Positions 54,932 to 64,000 of a stretch of 64,000 bases of DNA are shown here, in pieces. The notes under the pieces are model-generated. The model had not been told where the DNA came from, did no database searches, and saw only the letters and a list, made by a program, of their open reading frames with translations. The first letter of the stretch is position 1. Each line of letters begins with the position of its first letter. Source of the stretch: Streptomyces sp. SLBN-118 (lineage in GTDB: Bacteria; Actinomycetota; Actinomycetes; Streptomycetales; Streptomycetaceae); the NCBI RefSeq assembly GCF_006715635.1, contig NZ_VFNP01000002.1, forward strand, positions 3,100,001 through 3,164,000. Direction: 5' to 3'. The position numbers were made by a program, and so were the translations under genes.

Positions 54932-55714
54932 TCAGCCGCGGCACTGCTCCAGCATCATCTCCTTGTCCGCCGCCGTCACTGGAAGGTCGTACTTCAGCGA
55001 CACCTGCGCGAAGCGCACCACGTAGGAGCAGCGGATCTGCTTGTTCGGGGGCAGCCAGGCCGCGGGCCCGGAGTCGCTCTTGGCGCCGTTGGTGGGACCG
55101 TCCACGGGAATCAGGTTGAGCGGGTCGTTGGCGATGTCCTCCCGCTTGCCCTTCGTCCAGCGGGACGCACCCATCTGCCAGTCGTACGACAGCGGCATGA
55201 CGTGGTCTATCTGCACCGTCGTGGCACGGGACTTGGTCCACTCGATGGTCTTGCCGGTGTAGGGGTCCTGCAAGGTCATGGAGGTGACGACGCAGTCGGA
55301 GCCGGCCCGGAAGCGGACTTTCTCACCGTCGCGCTTCAAGAGATCGTTTCGCGAGTCACAGCCATTGTGAGCAAAGGGGATGCCGCCTGGAGCCGAGTCC
55401 ATCCAGGCGTAGCCGAAGCGGTCGCGGGCGTACCCGGTCTTGGGGCCGCGGCCCTTGGTGGCCACCTTCCCGATCAGGGCGCGGGCGGCGGCCCGGTCCT
55501 GTTCTGAGGTGAGCGGGGCGAGGCCCGGCTTGGTGCCGTCGGGGTTGGCGAGAGGGCTGGTACCGGCGCCGGTGGCCGGGGCGGCCGTGGAGCCGGTGGC
55601 TTTGGCGTCGCCGGGCAGCCCGGTCCCGTCGCAGGAGGAGAGCAGCGCGGTGGCGGCGGCGGCCGCCAGGCCGCCGGTGAGTGCGCGCGATATTCGGACC
55701 CCGAGTCTGTTCAC
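54932..55714 (-). CDS. Secreted HNH-type nuclease lipoprotein (DUF1524-like)
   Basis: A 260-residue lipoprotein with signal peptide and lipobox LLSSC near residue 28, then a Thr/Ala/Gly linker. The nuclease domain has the HNH metal site QIDHVMPLSYDWQMGASRW and NDPLNLIPVDGPTNGAKSD, plus SGPAAWLPPN and an internal Cys pair. Such proteins are widespread in actinobacteria as surface nucleases for nutrient or phosphate scavenging. GTG 55714 is the start. Confidence 0.88.
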   Translation of the reverse strand: MNRLGVRISRALTGGLAAAAATALLSSCDGTGLPGDAKATGSTAAPATGAGTSPLANPDGTKPGLAPLTSEQDRAAARALIGKVATKGRGPKTGYARDRFGYAWMDSAPGGIPFAHNGCDSRNDLLKRDGEKVRFRAGSDCVVTSMTLQDPYTGKTIEWTKSRATTVQIDHVMPLSYDWQMGASRWTKGKREDIANDPLNLIPVDGPTNGAKSDSGPAAWLPPNKQIRCSYVVRFAQVSLKYDLPVTAADKEMMLEQCRG

Positions 55715-55961
55715 GTCCGTAGGTTACTGACACCGGCCCCAAGTCACGTACGGAATAGTCGCTTTCGTTCCGCTATCGTCCGCGCCAGGGCGTCGCCTGG
55801 CGCTATGCGGAGTGGGCGCGTAGCGTCGAAAGCACCCTGGTCCTCTGAGGAAGGACGTACATATGGGGACGCCTGCACAGCGATAGATCAAAGACACATA
55901 CAACACGCACCGCCCGCGGAGCCGAGCCGGCCCCCGTGGGCGGTGTGGCGTGTCCGGGCCC

Positions 55962-56221
55962 GCCCCACCTGCCCGACCTCTACCACCGCGACGACCCGGA
56001 ACTGCTGACCGCGAAGGCCCGCACGGCAGCCGACTGCACGCGGGCGTCGAGTCCCGCAGCCCGTCCGAGGAGGCGGACCTGATGGGCGTCGCCGCCTGGT
56101 CGATCGCCCATGGCTTCGCGAAACGCTGCTGCTGAGCCACAACCTGGAACGCACGGTGGGCGACGGCGACCCGGAGGAGGCCTTCCGCGCACTGACGGGC
56201 CTGACATTCAGAGCGCCCTGA
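55962..56221 (+). pseudogene. Frameshifted C-terminal remnant of a TetR-family regulator
   Basis: Pieces in several plus-strand frames join to a TetR/AcrR C-terminus. They are LPDLYHRDDPELLTAKARTA, then ESRSPSEEADLMGVAAWSIA with HGFA, and after a shift LLLSHNLERTVGDGDPEEAF with RALTGLTFRAP and TGA at 56219-56221. The DNA-binding domain is absent. The remainder of the 55715-56240 gap holds a short GCGCCAGG/CCTGGCGC hairpin near 55789 and nothing else that I recognise. Confidence 0.65.
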
Positions 56222-56240
56222 CGGCTGGGACGGCGACGGG

Positions 56241-59200
56241 TTACGAACCGAGGATCGTTGTCAGGAACTCCCCCGTCCACCCCAGCAGTTCCCGCCCCAC
56301 CACCGGCTTCCCTCCGATCTTGCCCGCCGTCGGGCGGGGCACCAGGATCTGGCGGGTCGGGGCCTTGATGACCGTGCGCGGGTAAAGCCGCTTGAGGCGG
56401 AGTTCCTGCGACTCCCTCAACTCCACCGGGGCGAAGCGGATGTTCGCTCCCTGGAGCACGATCTCGCCGACCCCGCAGGCCCGTGCCAGCATGCGCAGGC
56501 CCGCCACCAGGAGGAGGTTCTCGACCGGCTCGGGGAGTTTGCCGTAGCGGTCGGTGAGTTCTTCGCGGACGGCCTTGATGTCCTCCTCGGTGTTCGCCGA
56601 GGCGATCGCCCGGTAGGCCTGGAGCCGCAGCCGCTCGCCCGGCGCGTAGTCGTGCGGGACATGCGCGTCGACCGGGAGCTCGATCTTGACCTCCAGCGGG
56701 GGCTCCTCCTCGACGCCGCCCTCCAGCGAGGCGCGGTAGTCCGCCACCGCCTCGCCCACCATGCGTACGTACAGGTCGAAGCCGACGCCGGCGATATGGC
56801 CGGACTGTTCCCCGCCGAGGAGATTGCCCGCGCCGCGGATCTCCAGGTCCTTCATCGCCACGTACATGCCCGCGCCCATTTCGGTGTGCTGGGCGATGGT
56901 GGCGAGACGCTCGTGCGCCGTCTCCGTCAAGGGCTTCTCCGGCGGGTACAGGAAGTACGCGTAGCCCCGCTCGCGGCCGCGGCCCACCCGGCCCCGCAGC
57001 TGATGCAGCTGCGACAGACCGAAGTTGTCGCCGCGCTCCACGATGAGCGTGTTCGCGTTGGAGATGTCGATGCCGGACTCGACGATCGTCGTGGAGACCA
57101 GCACGTCGAACTTCTTCTCCCAGAAGTCGACCACGACCTGCTCCAGCACCGACTCCGGCATCTGGCCGTGGGCCGTGGCGATGCGCGCCTCGGGGACGAT
57201 GTCCCGCAGGCGGGCCGCCGCGCGGTCGATGGACTCGACGCGGTTGTGGATGTAGAAGACCTGGCCCTCGCGCAGCAGTTCACGGCGGATCGCCGCGCCG
57301 ATCTGCTTTTCCTCGAACGGGCCGACGAAGGTCAGCACCGGGTGCCGCTCCTCCGGCGGGGTGGTGATCGTCGACATCTCACGGATGCCGGTGACCGCCA
57401 TTTCGAGCGTACGGGGGATGGGGGTGGCCGACATCGTCAGGACGTCGACGTTGGCGCGGAGCTTCTTCAGCTGCTCCTTGTGCTCGACGCCGAAGCGCTG
57501 CTCCTCGTCGACGACGACCAGTCCCAGGTCCTTGAACTTCGTCTCCGACGAGAACAGCCGATGCGTGCCGATCACGAGGTCCACCGCGCCGTCCCGCAGA
57601 CCCTCCAGCGTCGCCTTGGCCTCCGTGTCTGACTGGAAGCGGCTCAACGCCCGTACGTTCACGGGGAATTGGGAGTAGCGCTCGGAGAAGGTGCCGAAGT
57701 GCTGCTGTACGAGCAGGGTCGTCGGGACCAGGACCGCGACCTGCTTGCCGTCCTGGACGGCCTTGAAAGCGGCCCGTACCGCGATCTCCGTCTTGCCGTA
57801 GCCGACGTCGCCGCAGATCAGCCGGTCCATCGGGACCGTCTTCTCCATGTCCTCCTTGACCTCGGCGATGGTGCTCAGCTGGTCGGGGGTCTCCACATAG
57901 GGGAAAGCGTCCTCCAGCTCGCGCTGCCAGGGGGTGTCCGCGCCGAAGGCGTGGCCGGGGGCCGCCATGCGGGCGGAGTAGAGCTTGATGAGGTCGGCCG
58001 CGATCTCCTTCACGGCCTTCTTGGCGCGCGCCTTCGTCTTCGTCCAGTCCGCACCGCCGAGCCGGTGCAGGGTCGGAGCCTCGCCACCGACGTACTTGGT
58101 GACCTGCTCCAGCTGATCGGTGGGGATGTACAGCCGGTCGCCGGGCTGGCCGCGCTTGGCGGGGGCGTACTCGACGAGCAGATACTCGCGGGTCGCGTTC
58201 TGCACCGTACGCTGCACCATCTCGACGTACCGGCCCACGCCGTGCTGCTCGTGGACGATGTAGTCGCCCGCCTCCAGGGTGAGCGGGTCGATCGTCTTGC
58301 GGCGCTTGGCGGGCATCCGCTGGCCGTCCTTGCCCGCCGCCTTCTGGCCGGAGAGGTCGGTCTCGGTGAGGACGGCGAGCCTGAGGGCCGGGTCGACGAA
58401 GCCGTAGTCGATCGAGCCGCACGCCACATGCACCAGGGACGGGGAGATCTCGGCGAGGTCGGCGTCGAGGCGGGCTGCGATGCCCTCCCCGCCCAGCACC
58501 TCGACAGTGCGGGCCGCGGGGCCGTGGGCCTCGGTCACGAACACCGTGCGCCAGCCGTCCGCCAGCCAGCCCTTGGTGTCGGCGAGCGCGCGGGCCGTGT
58601 CGCCCCGGTAGCTCTCCGGGGCGTGCATGCCCAGCTTGAAAGTGTCTTCCGACAACTCTTCGTCGGCGGCGAAGGGGGATACGGACCACCACATCAGCCC
58701 GAGTTCGCGTGCCCTCTCCCGTACGTCCGCGATCCCCCACAGAGAGGCCGCGTCGACGTCGATCGGCGCCTCGCCCCCGCCCGCGGTCGCCGCCCAGGAC
58801 GCCTGCAGGAACTCCTGGCTGGTCGCCACCAGGTCCGCGGCCCGGGTGCGCACCCGCTCGGGATCGCAGACCACGGCCATCGAGCCCTGCGGCAGCACGT
58901 CGAGCAGCAGTTCCATGTCGTCGACCAGAACCGGGGCCAGGGACTCCATGCCCTCGACCGCAATGCCCTCGGCGATCTTGCCGAGCAGTTCCCCCAGCTC
59001 GGGATGTTCCTCGGCGAGGGCCGCCGCCCGCTGCCGTACGTCGTCCGTCAGCAGCAGTTCACGGCAGGGCGGCGCCCAGAGCCCGTGCTCCGCCACCTCC
59101 AGCGAGCGCTGGTCGGCGATCTTGAAGTAACGGATCTCCTCGACGTCGTCGCCCCAGAACTCCACCCGCAGGGGGTGCTCCTCGGTCGGCGGGAAAACAT

Positions 59201-59771
59201 CGAGGATTCCGCCGCGCACGGCGAACTCGCCGCGCTTCTCGACCAGTTCGACCCGGGAGTACGCGGCTGCCGCGAGGCCGTCCACGATCTCGTTCAGGTC
59301 GGCCTGCTGCCCGGTGCGCAGAGCCACAGGCTCCAGGTCGCCGAGCCCCTTGACCTGCGGCTGCAGTACGGAACGGATCGGCGCGACCACGACGGAGACC
59401 GGCCCGGCGCTCGGGTCGTCCTTCGAGGGATGGGCCAGCCTGCGCAGCACCGCGAGCCTGCGCCCCACGGTGTCCGAGCGGGGCGAGAGCCGCTCGTGCG
59501 GGAGGGTCTCCCAGGACGGGTACTCGGCGATGCCCGCCTCGGGCAGCAGCGAACGCAGCGCCGCGGCAAGATCCTCGGCCTCCCGCCCGGTCGCGGTGAC
59601 GGCCAGCACCGTCCGCCCGGTCTCCCGGGCGAGCGCGGCCACGGCAAAGGGGCGGACGGCGGGCGGTCCCACCAGGTCGACATGCATACGGTGACCGTCG
59701 CCGGCAGCCTTCACCGCTTCGGCGAGCGCCGGGTCACGTACGACGGCATCGAGCAGACCGTGCAGGCTCAT
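56241..59771 (-). CDS. mfd: Transcription-repair coupling factor Mfd
   Basis: An 1176-residue superfamily 2 translocase that removes RNA polymerase stalled at DNA lesions and recruits UvrA. In order it has a UvrB-homology module (residues about 1-340), an RNA-polymerase-interacting domain starting at DYIVHEQHGVGRYVEMVQRT, the motor with Walker A GDVGYGKTE, DEEQRFG, the motif III SATPIPRT and the motif VI QLRGRVGRGRERGYAYFLY, and a TRCF C-terminal domain. Length and motifs are complete. ATG 59771. Confidence 0.96.
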   Translation of the reverse strand: MSLHGLLDAVVRDPALAEAVKAAGDGHRMHVDLVGPPAVRPFAVAALARETGRTVLAVTATGREAEDLAAALRSLLPEAGIAEYPSWETLPHERLSPRSDTVGRRLAVLRRLAHPSKDDPSAGPVSVVVAPIRSVLQPQVKGLGDLEPVALRTGQQADLNEIVDGLAAAAYSRVELVEKRGEFAVRGGILDVFPPTEEHPLRVEFWGDDVEEIRYFKIADQRSLEVAEHGLWAPPCRELLLTDDVRQRAAALAEEHPELGELLGKIAEGIAVEGMESLAPVLVDDMELLLDVLPQGSMAVVCDPERVRTRAADLVATSQEFLQASWAATAGGGEAPIDVDAASLWGIADVRERARELGLMWWSVSPFAADEELSEDTFKLGMHAPESYRGDTARALADTKGWLADGWRTVFVTEAHGPAARTVEVLGGEGIAARLDADLAEISPSLVHVACGSIDYGFVDPALRLAVLTETDLSGQKAAGKDGQRMPAKRRKTIDPLTLEAGDYIVHEQHGVGRYVEMVQRTVQNATREYLLVEYAPAKRGQPGDRLYIPTDQLEQVTKYVGGEAPTLHRLGGADWTKTKARAKKAVKEIAADLIKLYSARMAAPGHAFGADTPWQRELEDAFPYVETPDQLSTIAEVKEDMEKTVPMDRLICGDVGYGKTEIAVRAAFKAVQDGKQVAVLVPTTLLVQQHFGTFSERYSQFPVNVRALSRFQSDTEAKATLEGLRDGAVDLVIGTHRLFSSETKFKDLGLVVVDEEQRFGVEHKEQLKKLRANVDVLTMSATPIPRTLEMAVTGIREMSTITTPPEERHPVLTFVGPFEEKQIGAAIRRELLREGQVFYIHNRVESIDRAAARLRDIVPEARIATAHGQMPESVLEQVVVDFWEKKFDVLVSTTIVESGIDISNANTLIVERGDNFGLSQLHQLRGRVGRGRERGYAYFLYPPEKPLTETAHERLATIAQHTEMGAGMYVAMKDLEIRGAGNLLGGEQSGHIAGVGFDLYVRMVGEAVADYRASLEGGVEEEPPLEVKIELPVDAHVPHDYAPGERLRLQAYRAIASANTEEDIKAVREELTDRYGKLPEPVENLLLVAGLRMLARACGVGEIVLQGANIRFAPVELRESQELRLKRLYPRTVIKAPTRQILVPRPTAGKIGGKPVVGRELLGWTGEFLTTILGS

Positions 59772-59912
59772 GAAGGGCTTCCATCCGGGGCGGGGGTGGG
59801 CAACGCGAACCGCCCGACACGTGGAACGGGCCGGGGGTCTTAAGCCTACGACGACCGCGCGCCCCCCGCCGTCCGGTTCCGTTACGGGGCAAAGGGCCCA
59901 CGGCAGAGCAAA

Positions 59913-59955
59913 GGCCCGGCCCGGGGTGTTTGGAGGAACACCCCGGGGCCGGGCC
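59913..59955 (-). terminator. Terminator of the second ABC operon
   Basis: Arms of 18 and 19 bases (59913-59930 and 59937-59955) pair fully apart from one bulged base, with a 6-base loop. It lies 62 bases beyond the permease stop and upstream of mfd. Confidence 0.8.
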
Positions 59956-60017
59956 CCCTTACCGTAGCGCCCCCGTCGCTACTCCCCCGTTGTCCCCCGC
60001 TTCCCCCGTTGCCCCCG

Positions 60018-62588
60018 CTACTCCGTGGCGATGGCGTTCAGCACATTCATCCGGCCCGCCCGGAAGGCCGGGACCAGGGCCGCGAACAGGCCGACGAACG
60101 CTGATGCCACGAAGACTGTGATGATCGTCGGCCACGGAATCTCCAGGACTCCCAGGCCCTCCAGAGCCAGCAGCTTCTGGGCCGCCGTGCCCCAGCCCAT
60201 GCCCAGGCCGAGGCCCAGCAGGGCACCGAAGAGGGCGATGACCACCGATTCCAGGCGGATCATGCGGCGCAGCTGGCGGCGGGAGAGACCGATGGCGCGC
60301 ATCAGGCCGATCTCCCGGGTCCGCTCGACCACCGACAGGGCCAGCGTGTTCACCACACCCAGCACCGCGACGATGATCGCGAGCGCCAGCAGGCCGTAGA
60401 CGATGTTCAGCAGCTGACCGATCTGGTCCTTCAGGTCCTGCTTGAAGTCGGTCTGGTTCTGCACCTTGTACTGCGGGTACTTGGCCATCGACGCCTTCAG
60501 GGCCGCGTAGGCCTCCTTCTCCTTGCCGTCCTGGGCCGTCGCGAACATGATCACGTTCTGCGGCATCTTGGCGGCAGGGACGTACTGAGCCGCTGTCGTG
60601 ATGTTGGTGTACATCACGCCCTTGTCGATGTTCGAGTCGTCGGAGGTGATCGCCGCGATCTTCAGCCCGGCGGTCCGCCCGTTCTTGAAAGCGACCTTGA
60701 TCGTGTCGCCGACCTTGATGCCGTGGCGCTTGGCATAGCGGTCGCCCACCGACATCGCGTCCTTGCCGTACGCCGCTGAGAGCTCGCCCGCGACGGTCTC
60801 GCGGCGCAGATCCTGTGCGTACGTCGGATCGGCGGCGACGAGCTCCTCGTCCTCCGTCCTGCCGTCGGGGGCGGTCAGCTTCGCCTCCACACCCTTGTAG
60901 TCGGTGACGTGATCGATGTGCGGGGCCTTCTTCAGGGCCTGCTCGACCTGCGGAATGATCAGCTGGCCCTTGCCTGACTGGATGATGAAGTCCGCGCCGA
61001 CCGACTTGTCGAGCTCGCTCGTGGCCGAGGCGACCATCGAGGACCCGACCACCGAGAGGCACGCCACCAGCGCGAGGCCGATCATCAGGGCGGCGCCCGT
61101 CGCTCCGGTGCGGCGCGGGTTGCGCAGCGCGTTGCGCTCCGCGAGGCGGCCGACCGGACCGAACATCCGCAGGACGAGCGCGCTGATCACGCGCACCACG
61201 ACTCCCGCGAGCAGCGGGCCGATGACCACGAAGCCGATGAGCGAGAGAACCACGCCCAGGCCGAGGAACATCGAGCCCTCGCTCGCCTTGTCGGCGCGGG
61301 TGGCGACCAGGAGCGCGGCCGCGCCGCCGCCGGTGAGCAGCAGGCCGATCGCGGCCCGGATGCGGCCCGCCTTGCCGTCGGCCGGCGTACCGGCGTCGCG
61401 CAGGGCGGCCATCGGGGAGACCTTGCCCGCCCGCCGCGCCGGAACATAGGCGGCGACGACGGTCACAACGATGCCGAGGACGAGCCCGACGACCGGGGTC
61501 GTCCACTTCACCGTCAGGTCGCGGGTGGACAGCTCCATACCCATGGAGCCCATCAGTTTCATCAGCCCGACGGCCAGGCCGACACCGGCGGCGACGCCCG
61601 CGACGGAGCCAACGACTCCGAGCAGCAGTGCCTCGACCAGCACGGAGCGGTTGACCTGCTTGCGGCTGGAGCCGATGGCCCGCATCAGGCCGATCTCACG
61701 GGTGCGCTGGGCGACCAGCATCGAGAAGGTGTTGACGATCAGGAAGATGCCGACGAGGAGAGCGATCCCGGCGAAGCCGAGCATCGCGTACTTCATCACG
61801 TCGAGGAACGAGCCGACGTCCGCGCGGCCGGCATCCGCGGCTTCCTTGGCGGTCTGCAGCTTGAAGGGGGCGTGCAGCGTCTTCGCGACGTTCTGCTTGA
61901 GCTGTTCGTCGCTGACGCCGTCGGCGCCGGTGACGGAGATCCGGGTGAACCGGCCTTCCGCGCCGAGCAGTTCACGCTGGGCGGTGGGGGTGTCGAAGTA
62001 GACGACGGCCGCACCGGGGTTGGTGACCTTGAAGGAGGCGATGCCGGAGATCTTGGCCGTGAAGTCGCCGGTGACGGCTATGGTGCGCAGTTCGTCGCCG
62101 ATCCCCAGGTGGTGCTTGTCGGCGGTGTCGGCGTCGACCATCACCTCGGTGGGGCCGCGCGGCGCGTGGCCGGAGGTGATCTCCATCGCCTTGAGGTCGT
62201 TCGAGGTCCAGTTGGCGGCGATCGTGGGAGCGCCGTTGCTGGAACCCATGTCCTTGTTCTCGGAGTTGACGACGGTCACGTTCATGGAGGAGACGCCGCC
62301 TTCGGCGGACTTCACTCCGTCCGCCTTCGCCACCGTCCCGACGAGCGAGGCGGGCAACGACTCGGGCTTGCCGGTCTTCGGGTTCTCGTCGTCGCCGGAG
62401 CCCTTGGGGGTGACGGTGACATCGGACGCGGTCGCGGCGAAGAGCTTGTCGAAGGTGGTGTTCATCGTGTCGGTGAACACGAGCGTGCCCGAGACGAAGG
62501 CCACCGACAGCAGCACGGCCACCGCCGAGAGCGCCATTCGCCCCTTGTGCGCGAAGAAGTTGCGCAGGGAGGTCTTGAGTACGGTCAC
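60018..62588 (-). CDS. FtsX-like ABC transporter permease (second copy)
   Basis: An 856-residue permease with the same architecture as that at 29729-32275: an N-terminal helix (LRNFFAHKGRMALSAVAVLL), a large extracytoplasmic domain, a first FtsX unit with REIGLMRAIGSSRKQVNRSV and a second ending with REIGLMRAIGLSRRQLRRMI. GTG 62588 overlaps the ATPase stop (GTGA). It is diverged from the first permease but clearly paralogous. Confidence 0.9.
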   Translation of the reverse strand: MTVLKTSLRNFFAHKGRMALSAVAVLLSVAFVSGTLVFTDTMNTTFDKLFAATASDVTVTPKGSGDDENPKTGKPESLPASLVGTVAKADGVKSAEGGVSSMNVTVVNSENKDMGSSNGAPTIAANWTSNDLKAMEITSGHAPRGPTEVMVDADTADKHHLGIGDELRTIAVTGDFTAKISGIASFKVTNPGAAVVYFDTPTAQRELLGAEGRFTRISVTGADGVSDEQLKQNVAKTLHAPFKLQTAKEAADAGRADVGSFLDVMKYAMLGFAGIALLVGIFLIVNTFSMLVAQRTREIGLMRAIGSSRKQVNRSVLVEALLLGVVGSVAGVAAGVGLAVGLMKLMGSMGMELSTRDLTVKWTTPVVGLVLGIVVTVVAAYVPARRAGKVSPMAALRDAGTPADGKAGRIRAAIGLLLTGGGAAALLVATRADKASEGSMFLGLGVVLSLIGFVVIGPLLAGVVVRVISALVLRMFGPVGRLAERNALRNPRRTGATGAALMIGLALVACLSVVGSSMVASATSELDKSVGADFIIQSGKGQLIIPQVEQALKKAPHIDHVTDYKGVEAKLTAPDGRTEDEELVAADPTYAQDLRRETVAGELSAAYGKDAMSVGDRYAKRHGIKVGDTIKVAFKNGRTAGLKIAAITSDDSNIDKGVMYTNITTAAQYVPAAKMPQNVIMFATAQDGKEKEAYAALKASMAKYPQYKVQNQTDFKQDLKDQIGQLLNIVYGLLALAIIVAVLGVVNTLALSVVERTREIGLMRAIGLSRRQLRRMIRLESVVIALFGALLGLGLGMGWGTAAQKLLALEGLGVLEIPWPTIITVFVASAFVGLFAALVPAFRAGRMNVLNAIATE

Positions 62589-63373
62589 GACGTCCGCCCC
62601 CGAGCGTCGAAATCCTTCATGCGGTCGAGTACGGCGTCGGCGGTGGGCCGGAACATCTCGTCCACGATCCGGCCGTCGGCGAGGTACAGGACACGGTCCG
62701 CGTATGAGGCGGCAACCGGGTCGTGCGTGACCATCACGATGGTCTGGCCGAGTTCGTCCACGGACCTCCGCAGGAAGCCCAGCACCTCTGCTCCCGCACG
62801 GGAGTCGAGGTTTCCGGTCGGCTCGTCGCCGAAGATGATCTCGGGTCGGGCGGCGAGCGCGCGGGCCACGGCGACGCGCTGCTGCTGACCGCCGGAGAGC
62901 TGGGTCGGCCGGTGCTTCAGCCGGTCGGACAGGCCCACCGTCTCGACGACCCGGTTCAGCCAGCCCGCGTCCGGCTTACGGCCGGCGATATCCATGGGGA
63001 GCGTGATGTTCTCCAGGGCGTTGAGCGTGGGCAGCAGGTTGAATGCCTGGAAGATGAAGCCGATGCGGTCCCGGCGCAGCTGCGTGAGCTTCTTGTCCTT
63101 GAGCTTGGTGATCTCGGTGGCGTCGAGGTAGATCTCGCCCGAGGTGACGGTGTCGAGACCGGCCAGGCAGTGCATGAGCGTCGACTTGCCGGACCCCGAG
63201 GGGCCCATGATCGCGGTGAACTGCCCGCGGGCTATGTCGACGTCGACATGGTCGAGCGCGACGACGCGGGTCTCCCCGGAGCCGTAGGCCTTGACGACCT
63301 GCCGCCCTCGCGCGGCGACGGCCGTTCGCCCTCCGGTGTCCCCGTGCAGGGAAGTGGTCACAGCCGTTGTCAC
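62585..63373 (-). CDS. MacB/LolD-type ABC ATP-binding protein (second copy)
   Basis: A 262-residue ATPase nearly identical in motif regions to the one at 28899-29669 (GPSGSGKSTLMHCLAGLD, FIFQAFNLLPTLNALENITL, DEPTGNLDSRAGAEVLGFLR). GTG 63373 has AGGAG 7 bases upstream. It is translationally coupled to its permease. Confidence 0.93.
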   Translation of the reverse strand: MTTAVTTSLHGDTGGRTAVAARGRQVVKAYGSGETRVVALDHVDVDIARGQFTAIMGPSGSGKSTLMHCLAGLDTVTSGEIYLDATEITKLKDKKLTQLRRDRIGFIFQAFNLLPTLNALENITLPMDIAGRKPDAGWLNRVVETVGLSDRLKHRPTQLSGGQQQRVAVARALAARPEIIFGDEPTGNLDSRAGAEVLGFLRRSVDELGQTIVMVTHDPVAASYADRVLYLADGRIVDEMFRPTADAVLDRMKDFDARGRTS

Positions 63374-63722
63374 TGTATTTCTCCTATGTCGGTGATCAGT
63401 TGGTGTCGCCGCGTACGGATACGAGTCTGTCGGCGGAAGCGGTCCGGCGCGCTGGTGCGCAGCGCAGTCTTGGGCCGGGGGTTTTCCCCACCCCCCGGTG
63501 GCGCGGGCCCCAGCTGCGGCCGTAAGACCAAGTTAAGGAGTCGAACGCCGCCTCCTCGTCGTCCCCCGGGACGAACGTCTCCCTGGCATCAGTAAGGAGG
63601 AGCCCTTAGGGGGACTCCACCTCCGGGTGGACCCGCACGGACCGAGCCTGCACCCTCCCGCTGCGTGAGGCTCAAGTGAGAAGGTGTTCCGGGAAATAGA
63701 TGCAGGGGGAAAGGATTCTGGG
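63374..63722. other. Divergent intergenic region before the MFS gene
   Basis: It contains a hairpin of CCGGGGG (63475-63481) and CCCCCGG (63492-63498) that can extend outward through GTCTT/AAGAC arms, and TAAGGAG twice (63534 and 63593). It should carry the promoters of the ABC operon and the MFS gene, but I cannot place them reliably. Confidence 0.4.
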
Positions 63723-64000
63723 ATGAGCGCGGAAAGTTGTGACGATCCGGAGGGGATACGGGCGGCGGGGGCCATGGGGTCCGCGGGGCGGGCCGCCGGG
63801 TCCGTAGGGCGGGCCGCCACCCCCGGAACGGCCATTCGGGTCAACGGGACCGGGACCGGGGCCGGGGCGGCCGAGGCACGCGGGCGCGGGCCGGTCGTGG
63901 CCGCGCTCATGCTCGGGATGGCGCTCGCCGCGCTCGACGGCACCATCGTCTCCACCGCCGTGCCCCAGATCGTCGGCGACCTCGGCGGCTTCTCCGTCTT
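63723..64000 (+). CDS. MFS transporter, DHA2 drug-efflux type (3' end outside window)
   Basis: The visible 92 residues comprise an unusually long Gly/Ala/Arg-rich leader (about 55 residues) followed by the start of the first membrane helix and the DHA2 signature LAALDGTIVSTAVPQIVGDL. The family exports drugs and metabolites by proton antiport, with 14 helices. No strong ribosome binding site is near ATG 63723, and a later start could remove part of the leader. Confidence 0.75.
   Translation, partial: MSAESCDDPEGIRAAGAMGSAGRAAGSVGRAATPGTAIRVNGTGTGAGAAEARGRGPVVAALMLGMALAALDGTIVSTAVPQIVGDLGGFSV

Noticed and set aside
57669..59843. 724-codon open frame antisense to mfd
   Set aside because: It is a shadow of mfd codon bias. 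It has no recognisable domain or ribosome binding site.

Overview
This 64 kb window is chromosomal DNA of a Streptomyces or a very close relative. The supporting signs are very high G+C throughout, GTG and TTG starts with GGAGG-type ribosome binding sites, start/stop overlaps (GTGA, ATGA), a conservon, and a tRNA-Leu with a UAA anticodon that has the sequence of bldA. From memory, the gene order from the histidine-utilisation genes to mfd resembles the SCO3070-SCO3111 part of the S. coelicolor chromosome. I see no insertion sequence, prophage, CRISPR array or rRNA operon.

Layout. 1-1.6 kb: the end of a SigB/SigF-type sigma factor, a polysaccharide deacetylase and a broken acetyltransferase. 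1.8-7.1 kb: a conservon operon (cvnABCD plus two P450s; the first P450 is a CYP157-like protein without the ExxR motif). 7.1-9.6 kb: an Asp/Glu racemase-family protein, a membrane protein and an NmrA-like reductase. 9.6-16.8 kb: histidine utilisation (hutU, an M20 amidohydrolase, hutF, then hutI), divergent from a diaminopimelate-decarboxylase-like gene across a 52-bp interrupted dyad. 16.9-19.9 kb: three roadblock/LC7 proteins with a DUF4388-type protein and no GTPase, then an RpiR-type regulator whose upstream DNA shares a motif with the hut dyad. 20-28.3 kb: cystathionine beta-synthase, an SGNH hydrolase, a repeat-rich 1 kb gap, a thiolase, small conserved hypotheticals and a Bax-inhibitor-1 family protein. 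28.5 kb: bldA. 28.9-33.6 kb: a MacB-like ABC exporter and a cyclopropane-fatty-acid synthase.

34.4-40.5 kb: ndh (with two Rex-like sites upstream), ppx, DUF501, divIC, eno, and an Rpf with LysM preceded by a c-di-AMP (ydaO-type) riboswitch. 40.9-45.4 kb: a second Rpf, a P450, mazG, a SurA-like lipoprotein and GtrA. Near 45.96 kb two divergent genes (a GtrB-type glycosyltransferase and a YfhO-type membrane protein) have each lost their 5' part, which is best explained by one deletion. 46.6-51.8 kb: a methyltransferase, a cytosolic Ser/Thr kinase coupled to a small membrane protein, and a solitary HsdM-HsdS-like fusion with an altered motif IV. 52-56.2 kb: an LppX-like lipoprotein, a double-MerR regulator divergent from an erythromycin-esterase-family gene, a secreted HNH nuclease and a TetR-family pseudogene. 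56.2-64 kb: mfd, a second MacB-like ABC pair paralogous to the first, and the start of an MFS transporter.

Themes: cell-surface and development functions (Rpf, bldA, conservon, divIC, two ABC pairs) and core metabolism (eno, hut, ndh, CBS, thiolase). At least four loci carry gene remnants. Coordinates come from reading the sequence by hand; family assignments rest on motifs and recalled homologues, not on searches.
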